Made by a program: the position numbers and the translations under genes. The notes under the pieces were generated by a model, which saw only the letters and a program-made list of their open reading frames with translations, did not search any database and was not told the DNA's origin. Of a stretch of DNA of 38,328 bases, positions 30,204-38,268 are shown one piece after another. Every line of letters begins with the position of its first letter. The stretch's first letter is position 1. The DNA is from Deltaproteobacteria bacterium (GTDB lineage Bacteria; Desulfobacterota; Desulfobacteria; Desulfobacterales; Desulfosarcinaceae). The stretch spans positions 1 through 38,328 of the forward strand of contig JAHLLR010000049.1 in NCBI GenBank assembly GCA_020444075.1, given 5' to 3'.

Positions 30204-31949
30204 ATGGAACTGCATGGTGGGGACATGGTGGCAAAGGTGTTGTCGGTCCAGGGCGTGAAGGTGGTGTTTTGCCTGTGCGGCGGACACATTTCCCCAATTC
30301 TGGTGGGGTGCAAACGCGCGGGTATCGGCGTGTTGGATGTGCGCAACGAAGCCACCGCCGTTTTTGCCGCCGATGCTGCTTCCCGTGTCACCGGTATTCC
30401 AGGTGTGGCGGTTGTAACGGCGGGTCCGGGTGTTACGAATACGGTGACGGCGGTGAAAAACGCCCGGATGGCCCAGTCAGCCATGGTGCTCATCGGAGGG
30501 GCGGCTCCCACGGTGCTCAAAGGGCGAGGGGCCCTGCAGGACATAGACCCCGGTTCGCTGATGGCGACAGTGGCCAAAGCGGCGATTTCCGTCCGGCGCA
30601 ATTGCGACATCGTTTCGGCCCTGGAACGTGCCTTTTTAATGGCCGGAGAAGGGGTTCCCGGACCGGTTTTCGTGGAGATGCCCGTGGATCTTCTCTATCC
30701 CGAATCCCTGGCCCGGAAATGGTATGGGGGGGCCACCGACGCCAAATCCGCCAAAACTGTGGGGGAACGCCTCAAATCCCTTTATCTGCGCCATTATGTG
30801 GATCGAATGTTCTCCTGCAGCTTGGATGAAATGGAAACCACGCTTTCGGTTGTCAGCCCGCCGGTACCCGATGCGGATTCGGTGAAAAAAGTTGCCGCAC
30901 TGCTGGACCGGGTCCATTTCCCGGTGATGGTGCTGGGCAGCCAGGCCATGCTGTGTCCCGACCGTGTAGGCGAACTGGCTGCCGCCGTGGACCAGTTGGG
31001 CATTCCAGTTTTTCTCACCGGTATGGCACGCGGACTGTTGGGGGAGGATCACCGACTGCAGATCCGTCACAAACGGAAAGGAGCCCTCAAGCAGGCGGAT
31101 CTGGTGATCATGGCCGGCATGCCCTGCGATTTTCGAATGGATTACGGCCGGGTTATGGGCCGGAAAACAACTCTTGTTGCCGCCAACCGCAGCAAGCACG
31201 ACCTTTATTTGAACCGGAAACCCGACGTGGCCCTGCATGCCGACCCGTTTTTTTTCCTGGCGGCCCTTGCCCGGGAGACGGTCCTGCAGAGCGGGGAACG
31301 ATGGATGGACTGGCGCAGCTCGCTGACCATGGCCGACCGTCAACGGGAGGCGGAAATCGATGCAATGGCCAATTTCTCCGGACAATATGTCAACCCGATT
31401 CTTTTCTTCCGGAAACTGGACCGCTTTCTGACCGGCAATGCGATTCTGGTGGCCGACGGTGGGGATTTCGTGGCCACGGCCGCCTACACCTTGTCGCCAA
31501 AAGGCCCCCTGCAGTGGTTGGATCCCGGGGTGTTTGGCACACTGGGAGTGGGTGCCGGATTCGCTCTCGGCGCCAGACAGGGCCGACCGGATGCCGAGGT
31601 ATGGATCCTATACGGTGACGGGGCCGCCGGATACAGCATCACGGAGATGGATACCTTTGTTCGCCACGGATTGCCGGTGATTGCCGTGGTGGGAAACGAT
31701 GCGGGCTGGACCCAGATCACCCGGGACCAGAGGGAGATCCTTGGCGATGACGTGGCCACCGTTCTGGCGCGTACCGACTACCATCGGGTGGCCCGAGGAT
31801 ACGGCGCCGAGGGCCTTGTGGTCAAAGCGGACCATGAGATCGACGCCGCCCTTGCCACGGCCCGGGCCGTGGCCGCTGCGGGAAAACCGGTGCTGATCAA
31901 CCTGTGGATCGACCCTACGGATTTCCGCAAGGGCAGCATCTCCATGTGA
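30204..31949 (+). CDS. Thiamine-diphosphate enzyme, acetolactate synthase-like
   Basis: Protein of 581 residues with the three-domain architecture of the POX/acetohydroxyacid synthase family. The N-terminal pyrimidine-binding domain has the catalytic glutamate Glu49 (VRNEATAVFAADAASRVTG) and AGPGVTNTVTAVKNA. A central TPP_enzyme_M domain covers about 205-340. The C-terminal diphosphate-binding domain has GDGAAGYSITEMDTF, continuing to the VVGNDAGW asparagine. It resembles the ILVBL / 2-hydroxyacyl-CoA lyase branch of uncharacterised acetolactate synthase homologues more than biosynthetic IlvB, and no small regulatory subunit gene is nearby. GGAGG precedes the ATG. The context (lyase upstream, iorBA convergent) suggests 2-oxoacid or hydroxyacid metabolism. 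The substrate is unknown. Confidence 0.82.
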   Translation: MELHGGDMVAKVLSVQGVKVVFCLCGGHISPILVGCKRAGIGVLDVRNEATAVFAADAASRVTGIPGVAVVTAGPGVTNTVTAVKNARMAQSAMVLIGGAAPTVLKGRGALQDIDPGSLMATVAKAAISVRRNCDIVSALERAFLMAGEGVPGPVFVEMPVDLLYPESLARKWYGGATDAKSAKTVGERLKSLYLRHYVDRMFSCSLDEMETTLSVVSPPVPDADSVKKVAALLDRVHFPVMVLGSQAMLCPDRVGELAAAVDQLGIPVFLTGMARGLLGEDHRLQIRHKRKGALKQADLVIMAGMPCDFRMDYGRVMGRKTTLVAANRSKHDLYLNRKPDVALHADPFFFLAALARETVLQSGERWMDWRSSLTMADRQREAEIDAMANFSGQYVNPILFFRKLDRFLTGNAILVADGGDFVATAAYTLSPKGPLQWLDPGVFGTLGVGAGFALGARQGRPDAEVWILYGDGAAGYSITEMDTFVRHGLPVIAVVGNDAGWTQITRDQREILGDDVATVLARTDYHRVARGYGAEGLVVKADHEIDAALATARAVAAAGKPVLINLWIDPTDFRKGSISM

Positions 31950-32002
31950 CGGGGGACAACCCGGCGATGTCAGATTCACAATAGCGATAAAGGCGTTTCG
32001 GT

Positions 32003-32041
32003 AGGGTATCGAAAAGATTCCGGCCGTTATACCCTTTCGGG
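32003..32041. terminator. Possible bidirectional terminator between convergent genes
   Basis: AGGGTAT (32003-32009) pairs with ATACCCT (32029-32035), leaving a 19-base loop, between the ends of the ThDP enzyme gene and iorB. There is no long T run on either side, so termination is only suggested by position. Confidence 0.3.
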
Positions 32042-32043
32042 AT

Positions 32044-32622
32044 CTAGGTGGTCAGTCGCTTGTCGAACAAACCCCGGTTTTCCTCAAGCATGGCTCCGGA
32101 CATGAGGTCCGCCATGGCGGCCTGGTAATGCTTCCGGTCGATACCGGGGATCAGCCCGTGGCGATGGATTTCCGACAGCACGGCCATATTCTGCATGCGG
32201 ATATCCGGCAGGTCCGTTTGGAATACGGATATGACTTGAATGCCCCGCCCCCGGCAAAGATCCCGGATGTCATTTTCGGTGACTTCCGCCGCTTGGTTCA
32301 GTCTGACGGGAAGCGGCTGCCATACGGTATTATAGTAGATCAAGCACGCCCTGTCCTTCAGGACCGTTCCTGCCGCCCGCAGGGCTTCGTGGCGCTCCAG
32401 TGAAATCACCAGATCCGCCTGCCCGGATGGAATAAGTGGTGAGAATACGGTATCGCCCATGCGTATCTGAGATACGACGATTCCGCCCCGCTGGGCCAGT
32501 CCGTGGGTGTCCACGCTTTTTACCCGGTGGCCGGCGTGATCCGCCGCCCTCAGGATGATTTCACTGATCAGGCCGATGCCCTGGCCGCCCACACCGGTCA
32601 GATAGATGCTGAAGGCCTTCAT
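32044..32622 (-). CDS. iorB: Indolepyruvate:ferredoxin oxidoreductase, beta subunit
   Basis: Small subunit (192 residues) of a 2-oxoacid:ferredoxin oxidoreductase of the indolepyruvate type. It carries the gamma-type catalytic domain: TGVGGQGIGLISEIIL at the N-terminus, then THGLAQRGGIVVSQIRMGD, then LERHEALRAAGTVL. It overlaps the end of iorA by four bases (ATGA), so the two are translationally coupled. The complex oxidatively decarboxylates aryl pyruvates such as indolepyruvate or phenylpyruvate to the acyl-CoA and passes electrons to ferredoxin, in amino acid fermentation or, in reverse, in aromatic amino acid synthesis. Confidence 0.93.
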   Translation of the reverse strand: MKAFSIYLTGVGGQGIGLISEIILRAADHAGHRVKSVDTHGLAQRGGIVVSQIRMGDTVFSPLIPSGQADLVISLERHEALRAAGTVLKDRACLIYYNTVWQPLPVRLNQAAEVTENDIRDLCRGRGIQVISVFQTDLPDIRMQNMAVLSEIHRHGLIPGIDRKHYQAAMADLMSGAMLEENRGLFDKRLTT

Positions 32623-34511
32623 GCGGCACCTCCTTTGTCCTTTTTACCGGCCGGGACGATGGCTTTGGTCGGACAGGTTTGGATGCAGGAACCGTCGCCG
32701 ATGCAAAGGTCGGTATTGATGGTGACCTTGCCCGCTGTGTCCCGGGTGAAGGTGGGGCAGCCGAAGATTTCGATACAGGCGTGGATCCGTTCGCACACCC
32801 CTTGGTCTATCGCAACCTGTTTCTGCCGATAGTTGGGATTTTTTCTTTGCTCACGGGTAAACTTGAGCATGCAGGGGTGCCGGGCGATCACTACGCTGAA
32901 TTCGTCGATAGACGTCGCCTCGAGCACCATTTCGGTCAATTTGGCCTGCTGGTAGGTATCCACCTCGAAGATGTGTTTGACTCCCAATCCTTCCATCACC
33001 TGCCGGACAGGGATTTTATCTGTCGCCTCGTTGAAATTTTTCCCGCTGGCCGGATGGTCCTGGTGGCCGGTCATGGCTGTGGTGCCGTTCTCCATAAGAA
33101 TCAGGGTGATGGGGTGTCGGTTGAAAATGGCATTGATGATGCCGGGCAAGGCGGCATGAAAGAAAGTGGAGTCACCCATGAACGCCACCACTTTCCGACT
33201 GGTGTTGAACAGGCGCAGACCGCTGCCTATGGCCGTGGAGGCTCCCATGCACATGAGCAGTTGACCCATTTCGTATGGCGGCAGAAAGCCCAGGGTGTGG
33301 CAGCCGATGTCCGCCACGGTGATATCGGTGGGGGCAAGTGCCTGCTTGATGGCGTGAAAAGCGCTGCGGTGACCGCATCCCGGGCACATTTGGGGCGGCC
33401 GGTGGGGCGCCGGATCGTCGGCTTCTGCAGTCTGGGAAGACTGGATCATATCCGGCCAAATCGTGGCCAGCAACAGATGAACCTTATCGGGGGTGTATTC
33501 ACCGATCCAATCCTCCAGCCCTGTTTTGCCGATGATCTTTACCGGCAGCTGTTGATCAAAGGCCATGGCCTTGATCTGGTTTTCGGCCACGTCGTCCAAT
33601 TCTTCAAGAATTTTGACCTCCTGATGACTGGAGAGAAAATGAATGATTTTTTCACGGGGCAGGGGATGGACATAGGCCAGCTTCAGGATGTCCGGCTTGG
33701 ATGATGAGCCATCCAATACTTCCATCAGCGAAAGAAAGGGCAGTCCCATGGTGATGACACCCCGGGCGGTGTTGCCGTTATCAACGAAACGGTTCAATTC
33801 TGTTTTTTCGGCCCATTGGCGGACCTGTCCCAGCCTGGCCAGAGCTGCGCGTTTTTGCTCGATGGCCTGGGTGGTGAGGGGAATGTAGGCGCCGTTGGCT
33901 GGATCGAACCGGGGGGTGTCGTTCGGCGGGACCGGATTCCAGGGGCCGAAGGCCACCCTTTCTTTGGCGTGGCAGACGTGAGTGGTGAGCCGCAGGATCA
34001 CCGGCATGCGATGCTTTTGGGACAGGCGGGTGGCTTCCAGATAGAATCGGTAGACTTCAGCCGGATCTGCCGGTTCGAGGACCGGGGTGAAGCTCATTCT
34101 GGCGTAGTGGCGGTTGTCCTGCTCGTTCTGGGAGGAGTTGGCTCCCGGATCGTCGCCAAGCACCACGACCATGCCGCCGATGATATTCATCAGGCTCAGT
34201 TGGACAAAGGTGTCTGCCGCCACATTGAGGCCCACACTTTTGAAAAACACCGTAGACAGGTGTCCGTTGACTGCCGCCCCGTAGGCTATTTCCGTGGCCA
34301 CCTTCTCGTTAGTGGAAAATTCGAAGTAAAAGGGGCGGTCGCCTTTGGGGATGGATTGAATAGCCGATGCAATTTCCGGTGTCGGGGATCCGGGGTAAGC
34401 ACTGACCACCCGGGTGCCGGCTTCGACCATGGCCCGGACAATGGCCGTGTTGCCCATGACGATCTCTGAAAAGGCTTCGCGCTTGAGCAGCATATCTCCC
34501 ATTTTTTTCAT
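32619..34511 (-). CDS. iorA: Indolepyruvate:ferredoxin oxidoreductase, alpha subunit with unusual Fe-S motifs
   Basis: Large ThDP-binding subunit, 630 residues. The N-terminal pyrimidine-binding domain has MGNTAIVRAMVEAGTRVV and SAYPGSPTPEI, then VGLNVAADTF and GDDPGANSSQNEQDNRHYA. From about 375 the ThDP-binding half begins with MCPGCGHRSAFHAIK, then GDSTFFHAALPGI and MENGTTAMTGHQDHP. The C-terminus is a two-cluster ferredoxin domain in which the usual CxxCxxC is altered in both clusters: C573-x5-C579-x5-C585 (Ile576 at the second Cys position) and C603-x5-C609-x3-C613 (Asp606 at the second Cys position). The start at 34511 is supported by AGGAG eight bases upstream. It is the first gene of an iorA-iorB pair; the role is as given under iorB. 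Confidence 0.93.
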   Translation of the reverse strand: MKKMGDMLLKREAFSEIVMGNTAIVRAMVEAGTRVVSAYPGSPTPEIASAIQSIPKGDRPFYFEFSTNEKVATEIAYGAAVNGHLSTVFFKSVGLNVAADTFVQLSLMNIIGGMVVVLGDDPGANSSQNEQDNRHYARMSFTPVLEPADPAEVYRFYLEATRLSQKHRMPVILRLTTHVCHAKERVAFGPWNPVPPNDTPRFDPANGAYIPLTTQAIEQKRAALARLGQVRQWAEKTELNRFVDNGNTARGVITMGLPFLSLMEVLDGSSSKPDILKLAYVHPLPREKIIHFLSSHQEVKILEELDDVAENQIKAMAFDQQLPVKIIGKTGLEDWIGEYTPDKVHLLLATIWPDMIQSSQTAEADDPAPHRPPQMCPGCGHRSAFHAIKQALAPTDITVADIGCHTLGFLPPYEMGQLLMCMGASTAIGSGLRLFNTSRKVVAFMGDSTFFHAALPGIINAIFNRHPITLILMENGTTAMTGHQDHPASGKNFNEATDKIPVRQVMEGLGVKHIFEVDTYQQAKLTEMVLEATSIDEFSVVIARHPCMLKFTREQRKNPNYRQKQVAIDQGVCERIHACIEIFGCPTFTRDTAGKVTINTDLCIGDGSCIQTCPTKAIVPAGKKDKGGAA

Positions 34512-34663
34512 GGCGTTTCTCCTGAGGGGAACCGTTGTGCACCGAGAAGAAGCGTTCGGGCGAATGGCATATGCCCGGTGCCTGTTAACGCTTTGATACC
34601 TTTACTCTATGTTCACAGAAAAGACTTGTCAATTCGTGGCCGAAAGCCAATTTGCGATTGACC

Positions 34664-35917
34664 TTACCAGGCCACTGGCTTGCGGCGGATGGGCATGGTC
34701 ATGCACCGGGCGCCGCCACCGCCGCGGGGAAGCTCCGAACCGTCAAGGGTGATAGCGCACCGTCCCAGTCCGGCCAACTGCCTTCGGCCGGTGATAATGT
34801 CGTCGGCAGGGACAATCTCGAAACCGTTATTGTTCATCTCCTCCATGGTATGAACGTTGCGGGCATACCCTACCACCTTGCCCGGGGCAAGGGCAAAGAA
34901 ATTGGCACCGGAATGCCACTGCTCCCGCTCCTGGACCCACAGGTCTTCTTCACCGCCACAGCACACCGGTGTCAAGTCCATGCCTAAGCATCGCAAGGCA
35001 TCGATGAGACCTTTTTCCTCCCGGATGCTGGTGACCCGCCCGTTTTCGATGAGGATGTGGATGGTCTGGTACTTGCTGGGCCTGAGCAGGAGTGGCTTGA
35101 ACACCATGCAGTGGCTCCGGTCCAGTAAGGTGAATACCATGTCCAGGTGGATAAACGATTCGGGGCGGTGGGGCAATTCCTGGACCAGGATGTGCCGTTC
35201 ACGGTCTTTTTGGGCCTTGAGTCGATCGATGATGAAGTCGATGCCCTGGGTGGAGGTGCGGCTGCCGTTGCCGATGACCAGGATGTCGTCCCGGGCAACC
35301 AGCACATCACCGCCTTCGACCGTGGCGGCGGGATCCGGATGCTTCTGCGCAAGCAGGTTGACCGTATCGGCGGAAAACGGGGGGGCATGGTTGAAGATGG
35401 CTTCCATGATGATGGATTCGCGGGATCTGACCGGCTTGGCCATCCGGCCGATGAGTATTTCATCCATGATTGCCATGGCTGCATCGCGGGTAAAGAAAAA
35501 GTTATGCAGCGGGGGCAGGGAAAACCGTTCCTTGGAAAGGAAGCGGGTCAGGTTGTCCAGCGGCTGAACCACCCCTTCGATGAGTCGCTGGGCAAGTGTC
35601 TTTTCCGGCAGGGCCAGCAGGTCGTCGCACAGGTCGAGACATCCCTCGGCCTCGCAGATGTGCAGCACCAGCGGTGTTTTTGCCGCCGGTTCCGCCAGAA
35701 CCGATTCGAGCAGATCACGCACCTGGTAAGTGAGGGTAACCGTATTCAACAGGTCTGCCAGCTGCGCGTATTCTTTCTGGGCCACGGACAGGTTGAGGAT
35801 GTCGCTGTAGAGGGCCCGTTCCGCATTTTGGGGGGTCATGTTTTCGACTTCCGGACCGGGCGTGTGCAGGATTACCCCTTCCAGTTCGCCGATTTCAGAT
35901 TTTATTTCGATTTTCAT
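34664..35917 (-). CDS. arcA: Arginine deiminase
   Basis: Guanidino-group hydrolase that converts arginine to citrulline and ammonia. The protein has 417 residues from the chosen start. The family landmarks are in order: IGELEGVILHTPGPEVE at the N-terminus, FFFTRDAA, EGGDVLVARDD, HLDMVFTLLDR with the catalytic His, and the C-terminal GGGGARCMTMP with catalytic Cys405. I chose ATG 35917. The frame extends 14 codons to a TTG at 35959, but those residues are histidine-rich and unlike the family. No ornithine carbamoyltransferase, carbamate kinase or arginine/ornithine antiporter gene is adjacent, so the energy-yielding pathway is not encoded here as a unit. A sigma-54 promoter candidate lies upstream. 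It is 152 bases before iorA on the same strand. Confidence 0.92.
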   Translation of the reverse strand: MKIEIKSEIGELEGVILHTPGPEVENMTPQNAERALYSDILNLSVAQKEYAQLADLLNTVTLTYQVRDLLESVLAEPAAKTPLVLHICEAEGCLDLCDDLLALPEKTLAQRLIEGVVQPLDNLTRFLSKERFSLPPLHNFFFTRDAAMAIMDEILIGRMAKPVRSRESIIMEAIFNHAPPFSADTVNLLAQKHPDPAATVEGGDVLVARDDILVIGNGSRTSTQGIDFIIDRLKAQKDRERHILVQELPHRPESFIHLDMVFTLLDRSHCMVFKPLLLRPSKYQTIHILIENGRVTSIREEKGLIDALRCLGMDLTPVCCGGEEDLWVQEREQWHSGANFFALAPGKVVGYARNVHTMEEMNNNGFEIVPADDIITGRRQLAGLGRCAITLDGSELPRGGGGARCMTMPIRRKPVAW

Positions 35918-35953
35918 CTGTTCGATACCTTTTCGGGTGGCAGGCTGATGATG

Positions 35954-35972
35954 GTGCAAAACAGATTCCAGT
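35954..35972 (-). promoter_or_regulatory. Candidate sigma-54 promoter of arginine deiminase
   Basis: The minus strand reads CTGGAATCTGTTTTGCACC: GG, ten bases, GC, with a perfect TTGCA -12 element and a weaker -24 element (TGGAAT for TGGCAC). The predicted start near 35944 leaves a leader of about 27 bases with AAAAGG before the ATG. Confidence 0.45.
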
Positions 35973-36083
35973 GGTGGCTATCTACCAAATAAAACGGGAA
36001 AAAGAAATGCTTGCAATACGGGTACACCGGCTCTATTAAAGCCGGAAAAACAGAAACCCGTCCGCAGCTCAGTGGGGTGTCAA

Positions 36084-37502
36084 ATGGGAAAGCAATGTCC
36101 GGCTTCCTGCCGGAATGAGATGATTTCGGCAAATCTGGCCGAGTTCGGTGATACTGCCGGCGAGTTGAACTGGGTTTCTCCGGCCGGGGCGATGGCCGCG
36201 GAGCGGGAGCGTGCCGGACGACTCGAAGCCATGGGTGGACAGCTCGAACTGGCCTTTAAAGGAACCAAGCCGCACATCGGACCCCTGTCCCCCGGTTGCC
36301 GCATCTGCGGTGAAGGGGGGTGGTCCTGTCTGTTCGTCAACGGCAAATGCAACTGCCGGTGCTTTTACTGCCCGAGTTCCCAGGACGAGATCGGCGTTCC
36401 CACCACCAACCGGGTTCCCTTTGCCCGGCCTGCCGATTATGCCGCTTATGTGGACCATTTCGGTTTCAGCGGCACGAGCATCAGCGGCGGCGAACCTTTG
36501 CTGACACCGGCGCTTACCCTGCGCTTTCTGAAGGCGGTGCACCAATCAAGAAATCGTCCGCGCCACTTGTGGATGTACACCAATGGTACCTTGCTGACGA
36601 CGGATCTCGTGAAAAAACTCCGCGACGCCGGTCTGGACGAGATCCGGTTCGATCTCAGCGCCGTGGATTACGATCTGAAAAAAGTCCGGCTGGCGGTCGG
36701 TCAGATCCCCACGGTCACCGTCGAGATTCCTGCCATTCCCGAAGATTTTCAGCGGTTGACCGAATTGCTGCCCCGAATGAAAGCGACCGGCGTCGATCAT
36801 TTGAATCTTCACCAGCTTCGTCTGAACCCTTTCAACCGGGTCCAGTTGGATAAGCGAAAATATACGTATCTGCACGGGGAAAAAGTGACCGTCCTGGAGT
36901 CTGAGCTTACGGCATTGGCCCTGATGCAACATGCCGTCGACAGGAATGTCGGCCTTCCGGTCAACTACTGTGCCTCCGTTTTCCAGCATCGCTTCCAGCG
37001 TGCCGCTGCGCGGCGCAGGAGTGCCCGATTGATGGCAAAACTCCATGAGAGCATCACGGAAAGCGGGTATATCCGATCCCTTGCTGTGGTCGGTGATCCG
37101 GAAGACCTCTCCCGTCTGGCTGACCGGTTGACCAAACGTGAGGTAAATCCCCAATTATGGACCCTCGGCAGTCGCAAAGACCATTTGACCTTTCACCCGC
37201 AACTGTGGGCGCACGTGGTTTCCCCTGGGCTGAAAATGGCGGTCGTCTATTCAGAAGCGTTGCTGTGTCCCCATATCTCCTACCACCGCACCTTCAAGGA
37301 GGTCCGCGTCAATTCAGAAAAGCGGCTTTTTATCGAAAAACAGCCGGTCGGCCCTGAAATTCATCTGGATGAAGTGAAGCGAACGCGGTTCATCTCCATC
37401 GTGGACCATCCGGACAGGCCGGTCGTTGACAAGCACAATACGTCCGACGACCGGTTTCTGGATTATGAATTGATTCAACCCGGGCTTCAGGATTATTTCT
37501 GA
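36084..37502 (+). CDS. Cysteine-rich radical SAM protein of unknown substrate
   Basis: Radical SAM protein of 472 residues. The SAM cluster motif is C89-x3-C93-x2-C96 (KCNCRCFYCPSSQDE), with a typical GFSGTSISGGEPLLTP glycine motif and TNGTLLT later in the barrel. Before the motif are additional cysteines at 5, 9, 72, 75 and 82, and Cys91 lies inside it, so a second metal site is possible. The C-terminal 180 residues match nothing I recognise and contain further Cys and His (NYCASVFQHRF, EALLCPHISYH). I chose ATG 36084, six bases after GGGGTG; GTG at 36072 is an alternative. It is divergent from arginine deiminase and followed by acylphosphatase. The substrate is unknown; a peptide or protein glycyl-radical target cannot be told from sequence. 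Confidence 0.8.
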   Translation: MGKQCPASCRNEMISANLAEFGDTAGELNWVSPAGAMAAERERAGRLEAMGGQLELAFKGTKPHIGPLSPGCRICGEGGWSCLFVNGKCNCRCFYCPSSQDEIGVPTTNRVPFARPADYAAYVDHFGFSGTSISGGEPLLTPALTLRFLKAVHQSRNRPRHLWMYTNGTLLTTDLVKKLRDAGLDEIRFDLSAVDYDLKKVRLAVGQIPTVTVEIPAIPEDFQRLTELLPRMKATGVDHLNLHQLRLNPFNRVQLDKRKYTYLHGEKVTVLESELTALALMQHAVDRNVGLPVNYCASVFQHRFQRAAARRRSARLMAKLHESITESGYIRSLAVVGDPEDLSRLADRLTKREVNPQLWTLGSRKDHLTFHPQLWAHVVSPGLKMAVVYSEALLCPHISYHRTFKEVRVNSEKRLFIEKQPVGPEIHLDEVKRTRFISIVDHPDRPVVDKHNTSDDRFLDYELIQPGLQDYF

Positions 37503-37627
37503 ATGCTTTTCTGACCAGAACCCATTGCCTGGGGGGCGACCGACCTCATCGACTTGACATCCACAGCCGCGGGAAATATTCTGGTGCCCATAATCAACAT
37601 CAAAATTAGCATGCTCAGGAGGATGCC

Positions 37628-37909
37628 ATGGAAGAAAAAGCCAGGGCGCACCTGATTGTTTCCGGGCGGGTTCAAGGGGTATGCTTCAGGGCGGCGACCC
37701 AGAAAGCGGCAACTTTTTTCGGGTTGTACGGATGGGTCAGAAACAAACATGACGGCACGGTTGAAGCGATCGTTGAGGGTTCAAAAAAGGATGTGATCTC
37801 TCTGATCAACTGGTGCCGTGAAGGTCCTCCCATCTCCAGGGTGGAAAAGGTCGATGTCACCTGGCAGGATTATCACGGCGAGTTCAGCGAATTCGGTATT
37901 CAATATTAA
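37628..37909 (+). CDS. acyP: Acylphosphatase
   Basis: Small enzyme (93 residues) that hydrolyses the carboxyl-phosphate bond of acylphosphates such as acetyl phosphate and 1,3-bisphosphoglycerate. The signature is SGRVQGVCFRAAT, with catalytic Arg21 and the nucleophile-positioning Asn39 in GLYGWVRNKHDG, and DGTVEAIVEG follows as in the family. CAGGAGG lies just before the ATG. It is followed 26 bases later by a small hypothetical gene on the same strand. Confidence 0.95.
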   Translation: MEEKARAHLIVSGRVQGVCFRAATQKAATFFGLYGWVRNKHDGTVEAIVEGSKKDVISLINWCREGPPISRVEKVDVTWQDYHGEFSEFGIQY

Positions 37910-37935
37910 CCCGACGCCAATTCTCGGAGGAAGCC

Positions 37936-38268
37936 ATGCCCTCGAACACTTCCCTTCAAAAAGCCGAAAAATTCGAAATTGAAAAATATAAAACCCCCAA
38001 GGATATCCGATCCCTTTCCAAGACGCATGTGCATTACACGGGGTCACCGCAAAAGCATCCTCTGGACCCGGACCGAATTATCTTGTTGCCCGACCCGTAT
38101 AACGAGAAAAGTCCTTACCTGGAATTCAGTAAAAATGACATCACCCACGTGGAGAAGTTGGCCAGCATCGTCAACCTGGAGGGGGAAACCGTCAGCATGG
38201 TAAGAATCTGGGTGAAAAAAGGCAGCATCGCCATCCAGTGCACGCCGTTTAAGGTAACTTCAATGTAG
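37936..38268 (+). CDS. Conserved-looking hypothetical protein
   Basis: A 110-residue soluble protein that I cannot assign. It has no signal peptide or membrane helix. After a polar N-terminus come VHYTGSPQKHPLDPDRIILL, DPYNEKSPYLEFSKNDI, IVNLEGETVSMVRIWVKKGS and a short IQCTPFKV tail. The central and C-terminal parts look like a compact beta-rich domain with alternating hydrophobic residues, and the composition is that of a real protein. I recall similar proteins in Desulfobacterota, but not their function. CGGAGG precedes the ATG. It follows acylphosphatase at operon spacing. Confidence 0.75.
   Translation: MPSNTSLQKAEKFEIEKYKTPKDIRSLSKTHVHYTGSPQKHPLDPDRIILLPDPYNEKSPYLEFSKNDITHVEKLASIVNLEGETVSMVRIWVKKGSIAIQCTPFKVTSM

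Noticed and set aside
30953-31618. 221-codon frame inside the ThDP enzyme gene
   Set aside because: Same-strand frame-shifted shadow with a low-complexity G/R/P-rich translation.
32679-33704. 341-codon frame antisense to iorA
   Set aside because: Shadow of the high-GC iorA gene, whose ThDP and ferredoxin motifs are clear.
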